A stretch of DNA of 64,000 nucleotides, taken from NCBI RefSeq assembly GCF_001298735.1, contig NZ_CYSP01000001.1, positions 1 to 64,000 on the forward strand, in the 5' to 3' direction. Position numbers and translations under genes: made by a program. The notes under the pieces are model-generated. The model saw only the letters and a list, made by a program, of their open reading frames with translations, was not told the origin of the DNA and ran no database searches. This stretch comes from Propionispora sp. 2/2-37. Lineage in GTDB: Bacteria > Bacillota > Negativicutes > Propionisporales > Propionisporaceae. Positions 8,274 through 15,839 of this stretch are shown piece by piece. Positions within the stretch are counted from its first letter, which is position 1, and the number at the start of each line of letters is the position of its first letter.

Positions 8274-9185
8274 ATGAAAGTACTTGTAACCGGAGGAGCC
8301 GGTTTTATTGGATCGCATATAGTGGACAGGCTGCTGGAGGACAATATCCAGGTATATATTTTGGATAATTTGTCTACGGGAGCAATGCGTAATATCAATC
8401 CTGGAGCGGTATTCCTGAAAAAAGATATCCGTGACCGGGATGTTACCGAGTTATTCATCCGGGAACGGTTTGATTATGTTGTTCATCAGGCGGCACAAAC
8501 GACAGTATCCCGGTCACTGGCTAACCCCTACTATGATTGTGATGTCAATGTGCTCGGCATGGTTAATGTTTTGGAAGCGAGCAGGGTATCGGGAGTAAAA
8601 AAAATAGTTTTTGCCTCCAGTGCGGCTGTGTATGGAGATACTGCTGTGCTTCCGCTCACCGAAGACTGCAGGACCCATCCTAAGTCGTTCTATGGGGAAA
8701 GCAAGCTGACCGGGGAGAAGTATTTGGAAAAATATTATGAAAACTTTGGTCTCGAGTATGTTGCCTTACGGTATGCCAACGTTTATGGGGAGCGTCAGGC
8801 AGACAGTGGCGAGGGTGGCGTTATCAGCATTTTTTCCAAGAAGCTGTCAGCCGGTGAGCCGCTTACGGTCTACGGCGATGGTTGTCAGACACGGGATTAT
8901 GTGTATGTCAGGGACGTGGCCGCTGCCAATTATGAGGCTTTGTTTAAAGAGGCAATCAATTGCAGCGTAAATATCAGCACGGCAATCGAAACAAGTGTGA
9001 ATGAACTTATCCGGAACATGGCCCGGATTACAGAGCAGACGCCGCAGGCTATTTACACTGCGGAGCGGCAAAACGATATAAGGCGTTCGGTATTAAGCAA
9101 TCAGGCGGCAGGCAGCAAGCTTGGCTGGTGCCCGAACTATACCCTGGCGGAAGGTCTGTCCCTAACACTGAAGGCTCAAAATTAA
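8274..9185 (+). CDS. NAD-dependent sugar-nucleotide epimerase/dehydratase
   Basis: The 303-residue extended short-chain dehydrogenase has the NAD-binding TGGAGFIGSHIVD at residues 6-18, an active-site Ser region (FASSAAVYGDT) and the YGESK catalytic Tyr/Lys pair near 140-144. It resembles UDP-glucose 4-epimerase-type enzymes, but the true substrate is unknown. It lies 20 bases after the GT2 gene and probably makes or interconverts the nucleotide sugar that this transferase uses. Confidence 0.88.
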   Translation: MKVLVTGGAGFIGSHIVDRLLEDNIQVYILDNLSTGAMRNINPGAVFLKKDIRDRDVTELFIRERFDYVVHQAAQTTVSRSLANPYYDCDVNVLGMVNVLEASRVSGVKKIVFASSAAVYGDTAVLPLTEDCRTHPKSFYGESKLTGEKYLEKYYENFGLEYVALRYANVYGERQADSGEGGVISIFSKKLSAGEPLTVYGDGCQTRDYVYVRDVAAANYEALFKEAINCSVNISTAIETSVNELIRNMARITEQTPQAIYTAERQNDIRRSVLSNQAAGSKLGWCPNYTLAEGLSLTLKAQN

Positions 9186-9237
9186 ATACAAAATACCGCC
9201 GTTTGGAAGGCGAATTAGATAAGAAAGGATATTCAGC

Positions 9238-10788
9238 GTGATGAATAAAAGAACCTGGCTCCATCTTGCAATGATTGTGTGTGTTGCCGGAATCCTGATG
9301 TTTTCTTATCTGGGGACGCAGCCCTTGTTGGACCCTGATGAACCGGTATATGCTGAAACAGCCAAGGAGATGTTTACGTTTCATGATATTATTTCGCCGC
9401 GTATTTATGGAGAATTTTGGTATGATAAGCCGCCGATGTATTACTGGCTCGTAGCCGGGGCGTTTAAGATTTTTGGTGTCGGGGAGTTTGCCGCCCGCTT
9501 TCCGTCCGCTTTATTTGCAGTAGGGGGGGCCATTGCCGTCTATCTGGCAGGACGCAGGATGTTCAGTGAACGTGGCGGCTTGCTATCAGCGTTAGTCCTG
9601 GCAACCAGTTTGGAATATTTCTATTTAGGTAACGCGGCTGTTACTGATATGACGCTAACCTTCTTTTTGACAACGGCACTGCTTTCATTTTTTCACCGGA
9701 ATTACTACGCATTTTATGTGTTTGCCGCCTTATCCGTTGTAACCAAGGGACCGGTTGGTCTTTTTTTCTGCGGTGTAATAGTAGGAATATATTTGCTAAT
9801 TACAAGCAATTGGATGACTCTTAAGAATATGAAGCTGGTTCGCGGAACTGTTCTTTTCTCAGTTATTGCTTTACCGTGGTATCTGGCTATGTATTGGCAG
9901 CACGGAATGGCTTTCATCGATACGTTTCTGGGCTTTCATAATGTGACACGCTTCCTGCAGCCAGAACATGTTTCAGGGAAAATATGGTATTTTTATATTC
10001 CTGTACTCCTCATTGGCTTTTTCCCCTGGACAGCTTTTTTAGCCCAGGCATTTACAGAAGGGGTTAAGGAAAAAGGGGAGAAGCGCAATGCCTGCATTTT
10101 TCTGGCTCTATGGGCAAGTGCGGTGTTTCTGTTTTTCTCTCTTTCCCAGACAAAGTTGATTTCCTATATCTTACCCATGTTTCCTCCGTTGGCACTTTTG
10201 GTGGGTTACTACCTGGATAAGGTGTGGGAACAAAAACGTTATGGAGCTTTAAAAGGAACTGCCATACTTTTTGGTGCAGCAGTGGCAATTCTGGCTGCCG
10301 CCCTGTTTTATGGCGGAACCGCAGTAACAGCAAGATTAATAGCCCCGGTCAAGATGATTACAGGGGTTCTTTTTCTAATGGCGGTTATTGTGTTCTTTTA
10401 TAGCTGGCGGCGGAATTTCCGCGCTGTTGTGACGGCGTATACGATAGGCATGCTGGCTTTTACGACCGTTTTTATGACCCAGGCGCTGCCTGTTGTTGCT
10501 CCCGCTGTTTCTATGAAGAAGTTTGTCGGAGTATTTAAACAGTATTATAACGGGCAGGGAACGGTATATGTTGCCAAGTTTTACCGACCCGGTTTTATGT
10601 TTTACAGCGGAGTTCCGAGCATTGAGTTCGATTCCGGGGATGTAAAGAGCATCGTCGATAAGAATGAAACAGCTTATGTTATCATGAAGAAAGCTCATTT
10701 TGAAAAGATCCCTCAGGAAATAAAAGACAAGGTTCAAATCAAAGCTTTGCAAGAAGATAGAATATTATTTATTCACACTGCTGATTAA
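9238..10788 (+). CDS. ArnT/PMT-like lipid-linked sugar transferase 1
   Basis: The 516-residue multi-pass membrane protein belongs to the GT39/GT83-type family (PMT_2 superfamily). The first extracytoplasmic loop carries LDPDEPVYAETAKEM, the conserved acidic DE motif needed for transfer from a polyprenyl-phosphate sugar, then WYDKPPMYYWL, as in ArnT. About 11 hydrophobic segments follow, with a soluble C-terminal tail. It likely adds a sugar to lipid A or another envelope glycan on the outer face of the inner membrane. A GTG at 9238 or ATG at 9241 can start it; AAAGGA lies just upstream. Confidence 0.88.
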   Translation: MMNKRTWLHLAMIVCVAGILMFSYLGTQPLLDPDEPVYAETAKEMFTFHDIISPRIYGEFWYDKPPMYYWLVAGAFKIFGVGEFAARFPSALFAVGGAIAVYLAGRRMFSERGGLLSALVLATSLEYFYLGNAAVTDMTLTFFLTTALLSFFHRNYYAFYVFAALSVVTKGPVGLFFCGVIVGIYLLITSNWMTLKNMKLVRGTVLFSVIALPWYLAMYWQHGMAFIDTFLGFHNVTRFLQPEHVSGKIWYFYIPVLLIGFFPWTAFLAQAFTEGVKEKGEKRNACIFLALWASAVFLFFSLSQTKLISYILPMFPPLALLVGYYLDKVWEQKRYGALKGTAILFGAAVAILAAALFYGGTAVTARLIAPVKMITGVLFLMAVIVFFYSWRRNFRAVVTAYTIGMLAFTTVFMTQALPVVAPAVSMKKFVGVFKQYYNGQGTVYVAKFYRPGFMFYSGVPSIEFDSGDVKSIVDKNETAYVIMKKAHFEKIPQEIKDKVQIKALQEDRILFIHTAD

Positions 10789-10806
10789 CCTAAGCTTGGA
10801 GGGAAT

Positions 10807-12453
10807 ATGGTGAATGATGTAGCGGGGGTTGCAAAACCTCGAATTCGTATTTTCAGTGCCACTTGGGGGATATTTTGGGTTTCATTTTTTTTGTATCTTC
10901 TGTTCAGTCATCATTTGCCTATCACTGACCCGGTTGAGTCGAATTATGCGCTGACAGCGAAAGAGATGGTAACGACTGCTAACTGGTTGTCGCCGCAAAT
11001 CTATGGCCATGCCTGGTACGACAAGCCGGTGTTTTTCTATTGGCTTACCGCGCTTTCCTTTACATTGTTTGGTTTTTGCGATCTGGCCGCCCGCCTGGTG
11101 CCGGCGCTTTTTGCCGCAGCAGGCTTGGTTCTGATATATTGTTTTACTGCTAAAATAACGGACAGTTCAACCGCCTTCATAGCAACAATGATTATGGGAA
11201 CCTCATTGGAGTATGTTGTACTGGCAAAACTAATTATTACGGATATGGTTTTTTCCCTTTTCAACAGTATGGCGTTAGCCTGTTTTTATCTGGGTTACAC
11301 CGGCAGGCATCAGGCGAAACGGTGGTATTTGGGCATGTATGTCAGTTTGGCGTTGGCCGTGTTAACCAAAGGTCCGGTCGGGTTGCTTCTGCCATGTTTT
11401 GTCGTGATAGTATTTATTGGGGTACAGCATCATTGGAGTGAACTTAAAAATATGTCGATACCGGTCGGCGTTTTACTTTTTGCGGTGATTACCCTGCCGT
11501 GGTATGGGGCCATGTATGTTGTGCATGGGAGTGATTTTCTGAATACTTTCTTCGGGGTACACAATTATCTCCGGGCCACCGTTTCGGAACATCCCAGGGA
11601 CAATGTGTACTATTACTATGTTGTGGTATTCTTAGTTAGTATGCTTCCCTGGTCGGCGATAACTATAAAGGCGATGCTAAAAGGAGTTAAGGCATTACCG
11701 TCGAAAGATTTTTCGGTAAACCGGTTTTGTATAATCTGGAACTTGGCTTATTTTACTTTTTATTCACTAATGGCAACCAAATATGTAACCTATATATTTC
11801 CGATGCTTTTTCCGGCAAGTATAGTAAGCGCGCTTTATCTCAAGCAGGTATTTGCAGAAGAACAGACGAAAGTAGTGATTTATTGGACAGGAATCCCTCT
11901 AGGAGTGCTAACCGCTGCTTATGTTGCTTTAGCCGTATGGTATTTACGCCCGGAGCTTGTATTGACCTTGACTTGTTTGTTGCTAGTGGTATTATTTATC
12001 TGGCGACAGGTCAGGGGGAAAAATGCGAAGCAGATTTTTGAGCTGTTTTGTTTTTGTCAGGTAGTATTTTTAATCATACTATCCATATTTGTATTTCCGA
12101 AGATAGCCGACAGCCGGTCAGGGAAGGATATTGCCAAGGAGATTCCGGATATTCACGGTTCACGGATTGGGTTATACCGGTTTTACAGCACGTCATCCGT
12201 ATATTATAGTAATAATATAGCGGTAAAACTTGAGCCGGGTGCTGCAGCAAAACCGGAACAATCTGGAATGTTAAGCTGGGACAGGAAATATACAATGCCT
12301 GTCCAAACCCTGAGCGAATTTATGGCTGAAGACAGGGGGCAAACCTGGATAGTAGTCCCGGATGAAGCAGTCAGCCGGTTTGTTAAAGAGCCTAAATCGG
12401 CTAACCCTAAATTGATAAAAGCTGTTGGGGGTTATAGTTACTATTCTTTTTAA
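10807..12453 (+). CDS. ArnT/PMT-like lipid-linked sugar transferase 2
   Basis: This 548-residue paralogue follows the preceding gene by 18 bases, with TTGGAGGG before the ATG. The fold and the loop motif WYDKPVFFYWL match ArnT-like enzymes. The acidic motif reads DPVESNYALTAKEM instead of DPDEPVYAETAKEM, so an Asp and a Glu of the usual DE region are replaced by Val and Leu. Either specificity has changed, the remaining Asp/Glu suffice, or the protein is not an active transferase by itself. Hydrophobic segments and a soluble C-terminal domain are as in its neighbour. Tandem paralogues suggest two sugar additions or a pair working together. Confidence 0.85.
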   Translation: MVNDVAGVAKPRIRIFSATWGIFWVSFFLYLLFSHHLPITDPVESNYALTAKEMVTTANWLSPQIYGHAWYDKPVFFYWLTALSFTLFGFCDLAARLVPALFAAAGLVLIYCFTAKITDSSTAFIATMIMGTSLEYVVLAKLIITDMVFSLFNSMALACFYLGYTGRHQAKRWYLGMYVSLALAVLTKGPVGLLLPCFVVIVFIGVQHHWSELKNMSIPVGVLLFAVITLPWYGAMYVVHGSDFLNTFFGVHNYLRATVSEHPRDNVYYYYVVVFLVSMLPWSAITIKAMLKGVKALPSKDFSVNRFCIIWNLAYFTFYSLMATKYVTYIFPMLFPASIVSALYLKQVFAEEQTKVVIYWTGIPLGVLTAAYVALAVWYLRPELVLTLTCLLLVVLFIWRQVRGKNAKQIFELFCFCQVVFLIILSIFVFPKIADSRSGKDIAKEIPDIHGSRIGLYRFYSTSSVYYSNNIAVKLEPGAAAKPEQSGMLSWDRKYTMPVQTLSEFMAEDRGQTWIVVPDEAVSRFVKEPKSANPKLIKAVGGYSYYSF

Positions 12454-12492
12454 TTGGATGGGTGTAATGATCAGCCCGGGGAGGCTTTTGGC

Positions 12493-13170
12493 ATGCGGAT
12501 ATTACTTGCAGAAGATGATAGTAAACTTGGTAATTTACTAAAGCATTTATTGGGAAAAGAAGCAATGCAGGTTGACTGGGTAATACGCGGAGATGACGCT
12601 ATCGACTATGCACTGTATTCTGCCTATGATGTCATTGTGTTAGACTGGATGATGCCAGGTGAGACCGGTATTTCTGTCTGTGACCGTCTCCGGAAGCATC
12701 ACTATCAGGGAGCCATCCTGATGCTGACCGCCAGAGACGCGGTTAGTGACCGGGTCTTGGGTTTAGATACCGGTGCGGATGACTATCTTGTGAAGCCTTT
12801 TGAATTCTCCGAACTGTTGGCTAGAATCCGGGCGCTGTCGAGACGAAGCAATATTAAACTGAAAGAGGAAATAGTACAGGTCGGGGAATTGGTGCTAAAT
12901 TGTTCTTCACGCAACATAAAGTGGCGGGGGAGGGAATTTCAACTGAGTTCCCGGGAGTTCCAGCTATTGGAGCTGCTTGCACAAAACCGGGGGAAAGTTG
13001 TGCCCAGAGAGGTGATTCTGGACAGAATATGGGGATGGGAAGAAATATCTTCCAATAATTTAGATGCCTTTATCCGGCTTTTGCGAAAAAAAATCCCTAG
13101 CCAGGCCGGCATAGAGATCCAAAATATCAGGGGGATTGGATTTAAACTGGAGGAGCATGATGTTTGCTAA
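12493..13170 (+). CDS. OmpR/PhoB-family response regulator
   Basis: The 225-residue regulator has a receiver domain with the acidic pocket EDD at residues 7-9, phospho-acceptor Asp in VLDWMMPG near 50, and the conserved Lys in DDYLVKPF near 101. A winged-helix DNA-binding domain follows (LSSREFQLLELLAQN, DRIWGWEE). I place the start at ATG 12493 after GGGAGG rather than at an upstream TTG. It follows the ArnT pair closely and overlaps the kinase gene, so the transferases and the two-component system are probably one operon. The role is comparable to PmrA in enterobacteria, by inference. Confidence 0.92.
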   Translation: MRILLAEDDSKLGNLLKHLLGKEAMQVDWVIRGDDAIDYALYSAYDVIVLDWMMPGETGISVCDRLRKHHYQGAILMLTARDAVSDRVLGLDTGADDYLVKPFEFSELLARIRALSRRSNIKLKEEIVQVGELVLNCSSRNIKWRGREFQLSSREFQLLELLAQNRGKVVPREVILDRIWGWEEISSNNLDAFIRLLRKKIPSQAGIEIQNIRGIGFKLEEHDVC

Positions 13171-14443
13171 AATCCGTAACCGTTTAACGGTACAATATAT
13201 TATGGTAATGTCCGTTCTCCTTTTGTCTTTTATTATTGTAAGCTATTCAGGGATTCTCTGGCTGCTTCAACATGAAGAACAACAGGAAATACGGGCTTTT
13301 GCCGAAGAAGAGGCCCGGGAACATGTGGATATATTGAAGCAGATAAAAGCGGTACCGAAAGACGAACCTCATGATAATTCGGGCGGAAAGCTATTCTCCT
13401 ATGTTTATGACAATCAGGGACGTTTAGTAATGGCTGATCTGCCATCTTCGCAGATACGTTCTGCTGTTGAAACGGCAGTTGGAAAATGGACCATGCCCGA
13501 CGGCGTGGGCGAAGTCATGCAAGTACATCTTTCTAATGGGGAAAAGGTAGTCTTTGTTATGTGTAGCCAGCATGTTTATGATGGACAAGAGGTTATGGGC
13601 AGGGTTTATGTAGGCGAAGATATCACATCCTATTATAAAATGCTGAAGCTGATGCTGATCGTGCTTGTCATAGTGGCTATACTATTTCTCTTTGGTGCCG
13701 CATATTTAGGACATTTTTTGGCGGGGAAGGCGATTGTCCCTATAAGGCAGTCATTTTTAAGGCAGCGTGAGTTTGCTGCGGATGCATCGCATGAACTGCG
13801 TACTCCTCTCAGTATAATGCTTACTTCTGTTGATGCCGTACAGATGGATGATGGCAACCGGTTAACAATTTTTTCGGCACAAACACTTGCTGATATGAAA
13901 AGTGAGATAAAGAGAATGTCCAAGATGGTTACTGCCTTGCTGACGTTAGCGCGGGCCGATGATGAAGCGGTAAATATCAGTAAAGAAAAATTCAATTTAT
14001 ACGCAGTGGCGGAACAGGTTGTCCGTTCGTGCCAGCTGATTGCTGACGAAAAAGGAATAGCGATAGAACTGCTGGGACAAGCAATGGTACCGGCTTTTGC
14101 GGATAAAGAAAGGATTGGTCAACTGTTATTGATTTTGATTGATAATGCGATTAAATATACACCCTCCGCCAGTACAGCAAAAGTGTCGGTAAAAATAGTC
14201 GCATTGAAAAAATCCGGTTTTTCTATTATGGTAACAGATACCGGTGTAGGTATTCCCGAGGAGCAGAAAGAACTCATATTTGAGCGTTTTTATAGAGTGG
14301 ATAAAGCCAGATCAAGAGCAGAAGGCGGTGTTGGTCTTGGTCTGGCAATTGCAAAATGGATAGTAGAAAGTCATGGAGGGACAATAAGCGTAGAAAGTTC
14401 TCCGGGAACGGGAAGTTCATTTATTGTGACGATTCCAAAATAA
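13160..14443 (+). CDS. Sensor histidine kinase of the envelope cluster
   Basis: The membrane sensor kinase of about 427 residues has a first transmembrane helix near residues 12-34, an extracytoplasmic sensor region of about 120 residues, and a second helix near 155-178. HisKA follows with the phospho-acceptor His in ADASHELRTPLSIML, then a HATPase domain (LILIDNAIKYTPS, DTGVGIPEEQ, GGVGLGLAIAKW). The start overlaps the regulator's end by 8-14 bases; ATG 13160 has better spacing from GGAGG than ATG 13157. The sensor loop is acidic, which might bind cations or cationic peptides as PmrB does. The ligand is unknown. Confidence 0.92.
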   Translation: MFAKIRNRLTVQYIMVMSVLLLSFIIVSYSGILWLLQHEEQQEIRAFAEEEAREHVDILKQIKAVPKDEPHDNSGGKLFSYVYDNQGRLVMADLPSSQIRSAVETAVGKWTMPDGVGEVMQVHLSNGEKVVFVMCSQHVYDGQEVMGRVYVGEDITSYYKMLKLMLIVLVIVAILFLFGAAYLGHFLAGKAIVPIRQSFLRQREFAADASHELRTPLSIMLTSVDAVQMDDGNRLTIFSAQTLADMKSEIKRMSKMVTALLTLARADDEAVNISKEKFNLYAVAEQVVRSCQLIADEKGIAIELLGQAMVPAFADKERIGQLLLILIDNAIKYTPSASTAKVSVKIVALKKSGFSIMVTDTGVGIPEEQKELIFERFYRVDKARSRAEGGVGLGLAIAKWIVESHGGTISVESSPGTGSSFIVTIPK

Positions 14444-14481
14444 TTTCTTCTATGTATAAATCCTGATATTGATGTAGTATT

Positions 14482-14516
14482 AAAGCATTCCTTTATTAAG
14501 AAAAAAGGAATGCTTT
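14482..14516. terminator. Bidirectional terminator
   Basis: A 13-bp stem AAAGCATTCCTTT/AAAGGAATGCTTT (14482-14494 with 14504-14516) lies between the convergent kinase and RelA/SpoT-like genes. GGTTTTT follows on the plus strand. The stop codon of the minus-strand gene lies in the loop. Confidence 0.8.
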
Positions 14517-15335
14517 GGTTTTTAGAGCCGCTATAAGCGGGGAAATAAGATGCAGAGCAGGAGCAAAATGGCTGATTACTATGGCCAAGAGGATGCTCAT
14601 AAGCGCCAGGGTATAACCGGGTATTTCTTTTGCAGGCGACAGTAATGGCAAAAGAAGTTCCGGATGGTTGGTTCTTTTCTGTGGCAGGCGGAATACGGAC
14701 ATGGTTGCCAGGCCGGGATCAGGTACTTTAGCCGGCAATGGCTGTAATTGGCTGCGGAGTTCGCGAAATTCAATATCGGCTGTTTCCAGTAATCCGGCCA
14801 GCCGGGAAAATCTGCGGCGTGTTTCGTAGGAAAGTTCGGTGGCAGATTTATAGCCCAGATCATGCTCAATTTCAGCCCAGGCATGTTGCAAAATGGAGCA
14901 AATCTGAATTTCGATTTTGCAGTTTTTAAATCTTTGATAGGCCGGTACCTTCAGTTCTTTGTTTCCCAGAGTAGCTACCAGATGCAAAGAGGAATAGCCG
15001 AATTGATTAGCCGGCAACAGATTTCTTTTATCTACCGAATGTAAATCGTCAATAGCCAGCGAGTTTGTCTGCCTGAGAATATCGGCAATTTTATCGACAT
15101 CATCTTCAAAGTATGTGATGATGCGCAAACCACATAAATCAGTGATATCTTCCAGATTGGTATAGTTTTTTATGCGCAGTTTGTTTTCCAGGCTAGCTTC
15201 ACCTTTGATGCGTGATACGATAGCATGAACACGAATGTTGCTCTGCAATAAAAGAGCGGTGATAAACTCCTGAATTTTATTAGTGAAATCAAGGTATAAC
15301 GACTGATTTTTTTTATATAAGTCGAGAATTTTCAT
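14496..15335 (-). CDS. RelA/SpoT-domain protein with C-terminal membrane segment
   Basis: The 279-residue protein has a (p)ppGpp-synthetase-type domain over about residues 30-190. Visible motifs are SRIKGEASLENKL, LCGLRIITYFEDDVD, FGYSSLHLVATL (substrate loop) and EIQICSILQHAWAEIEHDLGYK. EIQIC replaces the usual EIQIR. There is no HD hydrolase, TGS or ACT domain, so it is of small-alarmone-synthetase size. Unlike ordinary small alarmone synthetases it ends in a linker and one or two hydrophobic helices (TLALMSILLAIVISHFAPAL), suggesting membrane anchoring. It stands alone with a strong AAGGAGGT site. Activity is inferred from motifs only. Confidence 0.85.
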   Translation of the reverse strand: MKILDLYKKNQSLYLDFTNKIQEFITALLLQSNIRVHAIVSRIKGEASLENKLRIKNYTNLEDITDLCGLRIITYFEDDVDKIADILRQTNSLAIDDLHSVDKRNLLPANQFGYSSLHLVATLGNKELKVPAYQRFKNCKIEIQICSILQHAWAEIEHDLGYKSATELSYETRRRFSRLAGLLETADIEFRELRSQLQPLPAKVPDPGLATMSVFRLPQKRTNHPELLLPLLSPAKEIPGYTLALMSILLAIVISHFAPALHLISPLIAALKTKAFLFS

Positions 15336-15472
15336 CGTTGTGTTACCTCCTTGAAAGGTCCGTATGATAGCGACACCTATTATGATAGTACCAATTTATG
15401 ACTTTTTAATGACAAGCCCGACAATTGATTAGCCTGAAGTTGGTTTAATAAGATTGCCCGACTATTTTTTAG

Positions 15473-15766
15473 GTGCCAGGTAGCCGTAACTATGGTCAAA
15501 ACATATCCGATTCGTTTGCCGTAATCAATCTTCTGGCAATGCTGTTATTTGTACTGTTTGCCAAACTTCCCAATGGAAGATGGAAAGCAATGATTCGTGA
15601 TATTATTTTTGAATTGGATGCATTCGCCGACAACATGTCCAACAGCCAGAAAAGGGAGGAGGCAATCCGGCAGATTAACAGTATACTTAGCTGGAGAAGT
15701 ATTATAATTCCCAGTACGCTTATTGGTTGGGTCATCGATACGGAAGTGGCGGCCATACACAAATAA
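15473..15766 (+). CDS. Small membrane protein, unknown
   Basis: The open frame encodes up to 97 residues: a hydrophobic helix (VINLLAMLLFVLFA), a charged central helix (DIIFELDAFADNM, KREEAIRQINSILS) and a second hydrophobic stretch (SIIIPSTLIGWVID). The GTG at 15473 has no good ribosome binding site, so the true start is uncertain. A perfect terminator follows at 15792. The layout is reminiscent of holin-like or small accessory membrane proteins, but I do not recognise it. Confidence 0.5.
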   Translation: MPGSRNYGQNISDSFAVINLLAMLLFVLFAKLPNGRWKAMIRDIIFELDAFADNMSNSQKREEAIRQINSILSWRSIIIPSTLIGWVIDTEVAAIHK

Positions 15767-15791
15767 ACTGTTTTTCGGCTTGACTTAGATG

Positions 15792-15837
15792 CAAGCATCC
15801 CGGCTGTTTACCACGAACAGCCGGGATGCTTGTTTTT
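15792..15837 (+). terminator. Strong intrinsic terminator
   Basis: A perfect 17-bp stem (15792-15808 with 15816-15832), core GCATCCCGGCTGTT, 7-base loop, is followed by TTTTT on the plus strand. It serves the small membrane protein gene and adjoins the end of the convergent kimA. Confidence 0.9.
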
Positions 15838-15839
15838 GA

